From W0P28-013 sp964570565 (GTDB lineage Bacteria; Bacteroidota; Bacteroidia; Bacteroidales; Paludibacteraceae): a DNA stretch of 64,000 bases. Shown in pieces: positions 8,480 through 16,290 of the stretch. Numbering within the stretch: position 1 is the stretch's first letter; the number at the start of each line of letters is the position of its first letter. The DNA is taken from the NCBI GenBank assembly GCA_964570565.1, contig CAZMYT010000002.1:248001-312000 (forward strand). The letters run 5' to 3'. The position numbers and the translations under genes are program-made. The notes beneath the pieces are model-generated. The model saw only the letters and a list, made by a program, of their open reading frames with translations. It had not been told where the DNA came from and did not search any database.

Positions 8480-9604
8480 TTATTCGGTTATTAACATAGG
8501 CATCAACAGCATTAACAGTTCTTCGTTAGCTTCGTTTTCAAACGGAAGGATGATACCTGCGCGTGAAGGATCGGCCAATTCGATAACCACGTCACCGCTA
8601 TTGATGTTATTTAAGATATCTACTAAAAATGGGGCTTTGAATCCAATATTAATGGTTTCACCTTGATATTGACAAGTCATGGTTTCTTTTGCTGACGTTG
8701 AAAAGTCAATGTCTTGCGCTGTGATCACCAATGTATTTTCGCTAATAGCCAATTTAATCAACCCTGTACCTTGGTTTGAGAAGGTGTACACGCGTTTGAT
8801 GGCGTTCATTAACGACAAACGGTCGATAATCAATTTGTATGGATTATTTTGTGGAATTACACCGTTGTAATTTGGGAAACGACCTTCAATTTGACGACAA
8901 ACCATAACGTATGAAGGAAGTTTGAATACGATATTTTTTTGATCGAAACGTATTTCTACATCACCGCTTTCTTTAGCGATGATATTTTTGAGCATGTTAG
9001 CTGGTTTTTTAGGCAAAATAAATGCCGCATCAACACCACTTTTAACGCTTGTATTTTTTAACCGCACCAATTTGTGTGCGTCCGTAGCTACAAAGGTGAT
9101 ATCGTCTGATTTGATGTCAAAATAGATACCAGTCATCGTTGGGCGTAAGTCGTCATCAGCGGTAGCAAAAGCCGCTTTATTCACACCATTAGCCAAGATT
9201 TCCACAGGTAAAGTGAGTGTATTAGCTTCGTCGCCTAATGCTGGTAATTTTGGATATTCGTCGCCATTTTGGCCAATAAAATTGTAGTTGCCACTTTCTG
9301 TTTTGATAATGACAGCCAAATTATTTTCATTGATATCAAATTGCAATGGTTGTTCCGAAAATTCACGTAAAGAATCCATCAATAATTTTGCGTTTACAGC
9401 TAACGTGATGTTGCCCGATGGATTTTCAACTTCTAACGAAGTGATTAAAGTCGTTTCTAGGTCAGAAGCGGTTATGGTAAGTGTCTTATCTTCTATTTTA
9501 AGTAAAAAATTTTCCAGAATTGGCAGTGGACTTTTAGGGTTAATAACACGACCAATAGATTGCAAGTGGCTCAAAAGAGCGGTGCTAGAGACTGTAAATT
9601 TCAT
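8480..9604 (-). CDS. dnaN: DNA polymerase III subunit beta (sliding clamp)
   Basis: 374 aa, full length for the clamp, with three successive clamp folds. Recognisable segments are KSPLPILENFLL, RPTMTGIYFDI, VATDAHKLVRL and the C-terminal LLMLLMPMLITE. The clamp tethers replicative polymerase to DNA. Here it heads an operon with prmC and recX, not dnaA, and no origin-like cluster of DnaA boxes is seen nearby. A good promoter lies just upstream. Confidence 0.96.
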   Translation of the reverse strand: MKFTVSSTALLSHLQSIGRVINPKSPLPILENFLLKIEDKTLTITASDLETTLITSLEVENPSGNITLAVNAKLLMDSLREFSEQPLQFDINENNLAVIIKTESGNYNFIGQNGDEYPKLPALGDEANTLTLPVEILANGVNKAAFATADDDLRPTMTGIYFDIKSDDITFVATDAHKLVRLKNTSVKSGVDAAFILPKKPANMLKNIIAKESGDVEIRFDQKNIVFKLPSYVMVCRQIEGRFPNYNGVIPQNNPYKLIIDRLSLMNAIKRVYTFSNQGTGLIKLAISENTLVITAQDIDFSTSAKETMTCQYQGETINIGFKAPFLVDILNNINSGDVVIELADPSRAGIILPFENEANEELLMLLMPMLITE

Positions 9605-9652
9605 ATGTTTTTTTAGTTTTATTGATTAGACGATATTACGCTTTGTAACTCA

Positions 9653-9684
9653 CAAAGATAGCTGGAATTATTTTATTTTACAAA
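9653..9684 (-). promoter_or_regulatory. promoter of dnaN-prmC-recX
   Basis: The minus strand carries TTTG (9684-9681), a 20-base spacer, then TATCTTTG (9660-9653). The ATG at 9604 follows about 48 bases on. It lies in the gap between gldG and dnaN. Confidence 0.75.
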
Positions 9685-9699
9685 TTTTTCGAAGGAAAT

Positions 9700-11394
9700 T
9701 TAGCCTTTTTCAAAACGTCTGCGACGTATCACAAAATGAATTACACCAAAGACAGCTAGTAGTGCTAGTGGTAATAAAATATTGCTCCATTGCCAAAAGT
9801 GTCGATTGGTATTAACCGCCGTTTTATTCAGTAAATGCAGCTTAAAAGTTCTATTACGTAACGAAAGCCAATCTTGGTCATCGGTGAGATAAAGCAGGGC
9901 GTTGAGCAAGAAATCTTTGTTGCCAAACGTCATGTGACTGGCTCTGTCGTAGCCGGCCGGAATAATGCGAATACCTTGTGCCGAATTTTCCACCTCATTA
10001 CGAATAATATCGCCATCCGCCACCACAATCATACGTGTTGGCACACTTTCGTCGCGGTGCGGTTTTTCGTTGACAACACCTGCTGGTACCATGCGACCGC
10101 GTGAAGGAAAATTGGAAGGAAAAACTCCTTGTAATGAAGCGGCTATTGGCTGGTATTTGGTAAAGAAATAGCCATCTTGTTTAGAATTTTCGAGTAGCTG
10201 CGATAAGTCGATAGTGGCTGGCGCTTGGCTTACGTGTGTTGCGTTCGACGTGATGAGTAACAAGTCTTTTTGTACTTTATTTTCATCACTCGTAAAATCT
10301 AATACAGAGGCAAAGTCTGCTTTGACTTGCATTAAATTTTTAGTAATAGGGCTGATGGGCGAAGGCAATAATAATGGCGTATAGAACCAAGGTAATGGCT
10401 CAAATTGAGGTGTTTCACCAGGTTTGGCTATGTTCATAGGCATATAGGCGCATTGTGCGTCTTGCACTAATGTGCTAGTAATGCGAACGCCATAACGAAA
10501 TAATTGGTCTTGTAAATTAACATCCAAAGGAAGCATAGGCGCAACTCCTCGTTGTGTCAAGTCGCTTTCTTGTATTTGAACGCCGTCTAGTAACCACAAT
10601 ACGCGACCACCATTCATAATATATTGGTCGATAATATATTTGTCCGATTCGCTAAACGGTTTCATGGGTTTGGCAATGACTATCGCCTTGTAATCGTCCA
10701 AGATGCTGGCATCTAGACCAATGACGCCTCTGTCTATTTGGAAATAACGACTGAAAGCTTCCGATACATCATATACGAGTTCTTCTGATAATTCGTCGTG
10801 TCCTTCGAGAAAGGCTATTTTTTCAACCTTCTTTTTACTCAATATACGAATGGCATCGGTAAATTGAAATTCGAGGTTTTCAATAGCCCTATTGATGCCA
10901 TTTTCACCATTACGTTGTCCGTCGGGCTGGAGCAAACAAACGGCTAGAGTATCTTTGCCTATGGCTACTTCTGCCCAAGGAAAAACCACACTTTGAGTTA
11001 CCTGACCATTCGCATCGCGCGATGCCACGGACATGCTGCGCAAACCTCGTTGTTCTAATGAAAAATAGGTTTTATTACGTTCTTCTTCTGACGTGGATTC
11101 CGATGGATTGACGAACTGATAAGCTATGCGCTGGGTGGCATATATATTTAATTCTTCCAACAATTCGCGTGTGGCTTTATTGAGTCGAGCAAAATTCGCG
11201 TCTACTTCACCTCCCGAATAGATAGTTACTTGTATAGGTCGATCTAACTCGCGCATGAGTTCGCGACTTTGATCTGAAATACTAAACCGTTTTTCGGAGG
11301 TTAAATCTACGCGAAAAAATGGAAGTAAAGGCAAGAGTAAAACCAATCCAATCAGTGCTACAAACAGTGTGATATGTAAAATCTTACGATTCAT
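9700..11394 (-). CDS. gldG: gliding-motility-associated ABC transporter auxiliary protein GldG
   Basis: 564 aa. An N-terminal membrane anchor (residues 7-28) is followed by RVDLTSEKRFSISDQSRELM, the typical start of the GldG/ABC_transp_aux family. A large soluble part includes KIAFLEGHDELSE and GGRVLWLLDGVQ. A C-terminal membrane helix (about 540-558) ends RRRRFEKG. In Flavobacterium, GldG works with GldA (ATPase) and GldF (permease) in an ABC system needed for gliding. GldF normally sits immediately upstream, but here the neighbour is pgpH, ending 6 bases before. Many non-gliding Bacteroidales keep this gene, so motility should not be inferred from it. Confidence 0.85.
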   Translation of the reverse strand: MNRKILHITLFVALIGLVLLLPLLPFFRVDLTSEKRFSISDQSRELMRELDRPIQVTIYSGGEVDANFARLNKATRELLEELNIYATQRIAYQFVNPSESTSEEERNKTYFSLEQRGLRSMSVASRDANGQVTQSVVFPWAEVAIGKDTLAVCLLQPDGQRNGENGINRAIENLEFQFTDAIRILSKKKVEKIAFLEGHDELSEELVYDVSEAFSRYFQIDRGVIGLDASILDDYKAIVIAKPMKPFSESDKYIIDQYIMNGGRVLWLLDGVQIQESDLTQRGVAPMLPLDVNLQDQLFRYGVRITSTLVQDAQCAYMPMNIAKPGETPQFEPLPWFYTPLLLPSPISPITKNLMQVKADFASVLDFTSDENKVQKDLLLITSNATHVSQAPATIDLSQLLENSKQDGYFFTKYQPIAASLQGVFPSNFPSRGRMVPAGVVNEKPHRDESVPTRMIVVADGDIIRNEVENSAQGIRIIPAGYDRASHMTFGNKDFLLNALLYLTDDQDWLSLRNRTFKLHLLNKTAVNTNRHFWQWSNILLPLALLAVFGVIHFVIRRRRFEKG

Positions 11395-11400
11395 TTGTAA

Positions 11401-13455
11401 TTATTTTTTCTTCGATTTAAGTTCAGGATAGCTGATGCGATTGTGGTAAATGTTTTTGAGTTTGTCTTTAAAAATAGCTTTTATCATTTCTACATCGCGG
11501 AATGAAATGGGCGCATTTTTAAATGAACCATTCGCTATTTGACCATCAATTATACGTTCTACGAGTTCATCAATGGTTGTTTCGTTGTAATCTTTCAAAC
11601 TACGCGAGGACGCTTCTACGGCATCGGCCATCATCACAATGGTAGTTTCTTTGCTGCCAGGTTTAGGCCCAGGATACGTGAATTTCGCCTCGTCAATTTC
11701 TTGATCAGGAAAATTATTTTTAAGCGTGTTGTAGAAATAAGCGGTTTTACTCTCGGCGTGATGCGTGAGTATAAAGGCCTTTATCTTGCCCGGAAGTTTG
11801 TATTTGTCCGCGAGTTTTACACCTTCGGCTACGTGACCAATAACTATTTGTGCTGCTTCTTCTAAAGGCATATCTGCCAATGGATTAACGTTTGGTGTTT
11901 GATTTTCGGTAAAAAATAATGGATTTACCATTTTACCAATATCGTGATACAATGCTCCAGTACGTGCTAATAACGCATTGGCATTTATTTTTTTTGCAGC
12001 CTCAGTTGCTAAGTTGGATACTTGTAGAGCGTGTTGAAAAGTGCCAGGCGCTTTTTCCGAAAACTCCATGAGTAGTTTATTATTGATATTCGAAAGTTCC
12101 ACTAAAGTGACATTCGATAAGAAACCAAATAGTTTCTCGAAAATATAAATTAATCCATATGCAAATAGTTGTAATAAACCGTTTAGTGCAAAGATGCCAA
12201 ATATCATCCAATTAATTTTATCCAAAGAACCATCGCGCATCAGTGAAATGGCAAGATACATTACGGCGTACGATGAAAACACGAGTAGTGAGGTCTGAAT
12301 CAGTTGCGAACGTTGCGACATCTCTTTTAAACTCGATACAACAGTCATGCCCACGGTGATTTGCAATAACAAAAATTCAAACGGCGCTGGTACCATAAAT
12401 GAGGTCAGCAAGATGGTGATTATGTGTGCAAAAAGTGCGGTACGTGAATCAAAAAATGTGCGAATAATGATTGGCAATAGCGCAAATGGAATGATGTAGA
12501 GATTGAAACTAGTTAAGCGTATGGTAAATGACGCTAACGCAATCATGCCTATCACCATGAGCATGATAAATAATATATCACGATTTGAATTAAAAATCAG
12601 TGGACGGAATAGGTGTAAATAGAGGAAAAAGAGTAGTAGTAAACCTAAAATGAGCAACACTTCACCTGCCATTACCCAATAATGATTTCGGTCAGATAAT
12701 TGGTCGCGTTCAGTAATAATTTTAAGTGAGTTTAATATTTTAAACGTTTGTTGGTCAATGATTTCTCCGCGGTCGATAATACGTTCACCAGCTTGCACTA
12801 AACCAGATGTTTGTGAGATTTGCCCCAACAAACTGGAACGAACTTGTTCTGATTTATTAGCATCATAAGTTAAATTCTCTTCTAAATAATGGTTGAAATT
12901 ACAAGCGCGCAGCAATTTATTATCAATCGTATTGCTTTGGCACAAAGCGTCGTAAGCGGAGCGAACGGTATAAATTTCACTCAAAGGAACTTCTTTGGCT
13001 ACTGAGTTGCTGTCAATAATTGAAATACGTACAATGCCCGCGGTTACGAGGTCTTGCATCTGGTCTGACGACATAATACCTGTTTGATAGATCTGCCTTA
13101 ATTTATTGGCCAATTGTGCCCGTTCGCTTTGCGTTAGCGCTAAGCTGTCAATAGATTCTGTGGACTGTTTAAACTTGGTGAGTTGTCGGTTGCTTCCTGC
13201 TTGATTAAGACTAAAATAAGGTACAAAATAGTGTAAAATACTATCTTGTTCGCGTTTTAATTCGGCCTCATCTTTAAAAATCGGAAAATCGAATGAGGCC
13301 GTCAGTAAATCGTAGGGCCAAGGTTTCCCTGGAGAGAACTGTCTGTCAAACTGTATTCGTTGTGGAATAAGTTGATATACAATGGCTACTGTTACCAAAA
13401 ATAGGCAAACGCGCAGTAACTGACGTAGTATGTTTTTGGAGAAATCTAATTTCAT
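11401..13455 (-). CDS. pgpH: PgpH-type 7TM-HD cyclic-di-AMP phosphodiesterase
   Basis: 684 aa from the ATG at 13455. An N-terminal membrane helix, a periplasmic 7TMR-HDED-type region (about 40-260) and about seven membrane helices (about 270-470) lead to a cytoplasmic HD domain. Its metal and catalytic residues are visible: H in FQHALQVS, HD in YHDIGKM, H in GHVAEG, HH in LTHHAES and D in MMADAVEAS. Members of this family hydrolyse c-di-AMP to pApA. An in-frame ATG ten codons upstream lies on the -7 box, so the downstream ATG is the better start. It appears cotranscribed with gldG. Confidence 0.86.
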   Translation of the reverse strand: MKLDFSKNILRQLLRVCLFLVTVAIVYQLIPQRIQFDRQFSPGKPWPYDLLTASFDFPIFKDEAELKREQDSILHYFVPYFSLNQAGSNRQLTKFKQSTESIDSLALTQSERAQLANKLRQIYQTGIMSSDQMQDLVTAGIVRISIIDSNSVAKEVPLSEIYTVRSAYDALCQSNTIDNKLLRACNFNHYLEENLTYDANKSEQVRSSLLGQISQTSGLVQAGERIIDRGEIIDQQTFKILNSLKIITERDQLSDRNHYWVMAGEVLLILGLLLLFFLYLHLFRPLIFNSNRDILFIMLMVIGMIALASFTIRLTSFNLYIIPFALLPIIIRTFFDSRTALFAHIITILLTSFMVPAPFEFLLLQITVGMTVVSSLKEMSQRSQLIQTSLLVFSSYAVMYLAISLMRDGSLDKINWMIFGIFALNGLLQLFAYGLIYIFEKLFGFLSNVTLVELSNINNKLLMEFSEKAPGTFQHALQVSNLATEAAKKINANALLARTGALYHDIGKMVNPLFFTENQTPNVNPLADMPLEEAAQIVIGHVAEGVKLADKYKLPGKIKAFILTHHAESKTAYFYNTLKNNFPDQEIDEAKFTYPGPKPGSKETTIVMMADAVEASSRSLKDYNETTIDELVERIIDGQIANGSFKNAPISFRDVEMIKAIFKDKLKNIYHNRISYPELKSKKK

Positions 13456-13474
13456 AAAGTGCTCATTTAACAAG

Positions 13475-13505
13475 CAAAAGTACATCTTTTTTTCGTCTAA
13501 TCAAA
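13475..13505 (-). promoter_or_regulatory. promoter of pgpH-gldG
   Basis: The minus strand has TTTG (13505-13502), 19 bases, then TACTTTTG (13482-13475), ending 19 bases before the ATG at 13455. The -7 box would be translated as Y-F-C from the longer open frame, which argues for the shorter protein. Confidence 0.75.
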
Positions 13506-13542
13506 GTGCAGTAGGGAAATTTCGTAATTCAACAAAAAATCG

Positions 13543-13550
13543 TACCTTTG
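13543..13550 (+). promoter_or_regulatory. -7 promoter element of adk-obg
   Basis: TACCTTTG matches TAnnTTTG, with a degenerate TTTC at 13520-13523 in the -33 position (19-base spacer). The ATG of adk is 182 bases downstream. Confidence 0.5.
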
Positions 13551-13732
13551 CCTCTGTTTTTCACTGCGAATTGTCTTCTTTAGAGAGAGCAGAATACAGG
13601 CTTTATTTTTAGAGGCATCGTTTGATTTAGAATTGTTTTTTGTTCACAAAACGGGAATCTCACTTTTAGGAGTGTTTCATTTCAAAGTACTTTGCGAACT
13701 AATTATCGATATTGTAAAGAAGGTTTTAAGGT
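13551..13732 (+). other. long untranslated leader of adk
   Basis: About 180 bases between the promoter and the adk ATG. Only short, unconvincing open frames cross it. It has a weak hairpin (CACT/AGTG near 13660-13675) and no terminator. I recognise no known RNA element. Confidence 0.35.
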
Positions 13733-14317
13733 ATGTTGAACATTGTTATTTTTGGTGCTCCCGGTTCAGGCAAAGGAACTCAAAGCGAATTGATAGCAGA
13801 AAAGTACCAATTGGTACACCTTTCTACTGGCGATATGCTTCGTGAAGAGATAGCGCATGGAACAGAGGTTGGCAAAATTGCTGACGCTTTGATTTCCAAG
13901 GGTAATTTGGCTCCCGATGATTTGATTATTCAAATGATTGAGCATAAGATTAATCTTCATAAAGAAAATTGTAATGGTTTTATTTTCGATGGGTTTCCAC
14001 GCACAGTTGCTCAAGCTAAAGCATTGGATGAGTTGTTGGCCAAACATGGCAAAAAGCTCACATTAATGATAGATTTACATGTTGACGAACATTTGTTGAT
14101 TGATCGTTTGTTGAAGCGTGGATTAACGTCTGGTCGTGCCGATGACAATTTAGAGGTTATCAAAAAACGGTTGGAAGTATATCATCAAGTAACCGTTCCT
14201 GTTCTTGATTTTTATAAGCAATCTGGTCGTTATGTGGCAGTAGAAAACTGTACGACGATAGAGCAATATTTTGAGCGTATTGTTCATCTTATTGAATTCT
14301 CTATTTGTGGTTTTTAG
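13733..14317 (+). CDS. adk: adenylate kinase
   Basis: 194 aa, the short form without the zinc-type LID. It has the P-loop GAPGSGKGT (residues 8-16), the AMP-binding segment STGDMLREEI, and FDGFPRTVAQAKAL. It catalyses ATP + AMP = 2 ADP in the cytoplasm. obg follows after 33 bases. Confidence 0.96.
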   Translation: MLNIVIFGAPGSGKGTQSELIAEKYQLVHLSTGDMLREEIAHGTEVGKIADALISKGNLAPDDLIIQMIEHKINLHKENCNGFIFDGFPRTVAQAKALDELLAKHGKKLTLMIDLHVDEHLLIDRLLKRGLTSGRADDNLEVIKKRLEVYHQVTVPVLDFYKQSGRYVAVENCTTIEQYFERIVHLIEFSICGF

Positions 14318-14350
14318 TATTCATTGTATTTTAATTTACTCCAAAATTAT

Positions 14351-15544
14351 ATGGCAGGTTCCAATTTTGTTGATTATGTCAAAATCTTTTGCCGTTCGGG
14401 TAAAGGTGGCGCAGGTTCTGCACACTTTCACCGCGATAATATGACCACTAAAGGTGGTCCTGATGGCGGTGATGGTGGTCGTGGTGGTCACATTATATTA
14501 CGCGCTAAAAAAGATTATTGGACACTTATTCACTTGAAATATGCACGTCATATTTTTGCTGGCGATGGTGGAAGTGGTGGCGCTAGTCGTAGCTTTGGCA
14601 AAGATGGTGCTGACAAAATTATTGATGTACCTTGTGGTACAGTAGCTTACGATGGAGAAACTGGTCAGTTCTTAGCCGAAATTACTGATGATGGACAAGA
14701 ACTTATTCTGGTAAAAGGTGGTCGTGGTGGACAGGGCAATTGGCACTTCCGTACTTCTACTAATCAGACGCCACGCTTTGCGCAACCTGGCGAACCTCGG
14801 GTTGAACGTTCTATTATTCTTGAATTAAAAGTATTGGCCGATGTTGGTTTGGTAGGTTTTCCTAATGCTGGTAAATCCACTTTATTATCAGTCGTTTCTG
14901 CTGCAAAACCCGAAATTGCTAATTATCCATTTACTACATTGGTGCCCAATTTAGGTATTGTGTCGTATCGCGATAATAAGTCATTTTGTATGGCCGATAT
15001 TCCAGGTATTATCGAAGGTGCTTCAGAAGGAAAAGGCTTAGGTTTGCGCTTTTTACGACACATAGAACGTAACTCTATTTTGTTATTTTTAGTGCCAGCC
15101 GATAGTGACAACATAGCTAAAGAATATGAAATTTTGCGTAATGAGCTAGCGGTGTACAACCCAGAATTAGTCGATAAACAGCATATTTTGGCTATTTCTA
15201 AAAGTGATATGCTTGATGAGGAACTGATGGAGCAAATGCGCACCGAGTTACCACAAGGTGTTCGCTGTGTCTTCTTTTCGTCGGTATCTGGTATGGGATT
15301 GACCGAACTCAAAGATATGTTGTGGGAAGAGATTAATAATCCAGCCAATCAAGTGGTTCAAACCCTGACTCACCGTAACTTGGAAATCACGCGCGTGGAA
15401 CGTGAAGAAGATGACTTCGATGATGACGGTCGTGGTGATGACGAGTGTATTGTTGGTACCGATGAAGACGATTGGGATGATATTTCAGACCTTCACGATG
15501 TAGGTTGGGATAGTCCTAAGAATTTGAATAAAAGTCAAGAATAA
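14351..15544 (+). CDS. obg: GTPase Obg (CgtA)
   Basis: 397 aa from the ATG at 14351 (MAGSNFVDYVK). The glycine-rich OBG fold covers 1-160 (GGPDGGDGGRGG, GGRGGQGNWHF). The G domain has G1 GFPNAGKS, the switch region YPFTTLVPNLG, G3 DIPGIIEGA and a SKSDML G4 motif. An acidic tail (EEDDFDDDGRGDDE onward) ends the protein. Obg binds the 50S subunit and takes part in ribosome maturation and stress signalling. An upstream TTG at 14324 gives nine unconserved residues and was rejected. Confidence 0.95.
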   Translation: MAGSNFVDYVKIFCRSGKGGAGSAHFHRDNMTTKGGPDGGDGGRGGHIILRAKKDYWTLIHLKYARHIFAGDGGSGGASRSFGKDGADKIIDVPCGTVAYDGETGQFLAEITDDGQELILVKGGRGGQGNWHFRTSTNQTPRFAQPGEPRVERSIILELKVLADVGLVGFPNAGKSTLLSVVSAAKPEIANYPFTTLVPNLGIVSYRDNKSFCMADIPGIIEGASEGKGLGLRFLRHIERNSILLFLVPADSDNIAKEYEILRNELAVYNPELVDKQHILAISKSDMLDEELMEQMRTELPQGVRCVFFSSVSGMGLTELKDMLWEEINNPANQVVQTLTHRNLEITRVEREEDDFDDDGRGDDECIVGTDEDDWDDISDLHDVGWDSPKNLNKSQE

Positions 15545-15550
15545 AATAAA

Positions 15551-15580
15551 AAAACAGCTCTCATGCGAGAGCTGTTTTTT
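15551..15580. terminator. bidirectional terminator between obg and mnmD
   Basis: A perfect stem AAAACAGCTCTC/GAGAGCTGTTTT with a four-base loop is flanked by A and T runs between two convergent genes. Confidence 0.88.
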
Positions 15581-16236
15581 TATTTTCGTGCACGTAAAAT
15601 TTCACGTTTCCCTCCTACGGGACCAGCAATGCGTTCTACCACAAAGCCTACATGTTGCAAGGTTCTACGGACTACGCCCTTGGCGCAATAAGTTGTCAGT
15701 ACACCACCAGTATTCATGGCTTTATAAATTTTTGCAAAAATAGATTCTTCCCAAAGTTCGGGTTGCTTTTCGGGCGAAAAAGCATCAAAAAAAACACAGT
15801 CAAATGTGCTGTCGAAATGTATGGTAGATAAATCGGCTTGTAACTTCGTAATCGAAAAATAAGGCGTTATGGGAATAGTTTGTTCCCAAGCACAGGTGTG
15901 TAATAGGGTGAATAAATTCCGTTCTTCAGATGTTTCTGCGTAGGGTAGTTTAGTGTAAATGTCAGCAGTGAGTGGGTAGAGTTCAAGCGTTGTATAATGA
16001 ATGAGCGTTCCATTTTTTTCGGCTTCTAAAGCCGTTAGAAAGGCGTTTAAACCTGTTCCAAATCCTACTTCTAACACGTTTATTGGTTTTTTACAACACT
16101 GCTTTAAGCCACTTTCAATAAAAATGTGCATCGATTCGTTGCGCGCACCAAACATGGAATGATAACATTCATCAATCTCTCCATTATAAAGTGTGGTAGA
16201 GCCGTCGTTGGTAGTGCGAAATTCAATCTTTTTCAT
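15580..16236 (-). CDS. mnmD: tRNA 5-methylaminomethyl-2-thiouridine methyltransferase MnmD
   Basis: 218 aa. The SAM-binding motif is VLEVGFGTGLNAFLTAL. The C-terminal family signature is FFDAFSPEKQPELW, then YCAKGVVRRTL and GPVGGKREIL. It corresponds to the methyltransferase half of the bifunctional MnmC, without the FAD oxidase half. It completes mnm5s2U34 in tRNAs for Lys, Glu and Gln. Single gene with its own convergent terminator. Confidence 0.88.
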   Translation of the reverse strand: MKKIEFRTTNDGSTTLYNGEIDECYHSMFGARNESMHIFIESGLKQCCKKPINVLEVGFGTGLNAFLTALEAEKNGTLIHYTTLELYPLTADIYTKLPYAETSEERNLFTLLHTCAWEQTIPITPYFSITKLQADLSTIHFDSTFDCVFFDAFSPEKQPELWEESIFAKIYKAMNTGGVLTTYCAKGVVRRTLQHVGFVVERIAGPVGGKREILRARK

Positions 16237-16250
16237 AGTGATGCAAAGAT

Positions 16251-16283
16251 AAAAAAAGCTCAGAAAAATTCCGAGCTTTTTTA
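16251..16283 (-). terminator. secA terminator
   Basis: On the minus strand, AAAAAAGCTC and GAGCTTTTTT arms flank an 11-base loop immediately after the secA stop at 16291. Confidence 0.75.
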
Positions 16284-16290
16284 GTTAAAC

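Noticed and set aside
8480..9604. dnaN considered as a marker of the replication origin
   Set aside because: There is no dnaA, recF or gyrB beside it and no cluster of DnaA boxes was seen; dnaN is often away from the origin in Bacteroidota.
13430..13845. Two plus-strand open frames in the adk leader
   Set aside because: They overlap the pgpH start or the adk gene in another frame and show no conserved motif or signal. The region is better read as an untranslated leader.
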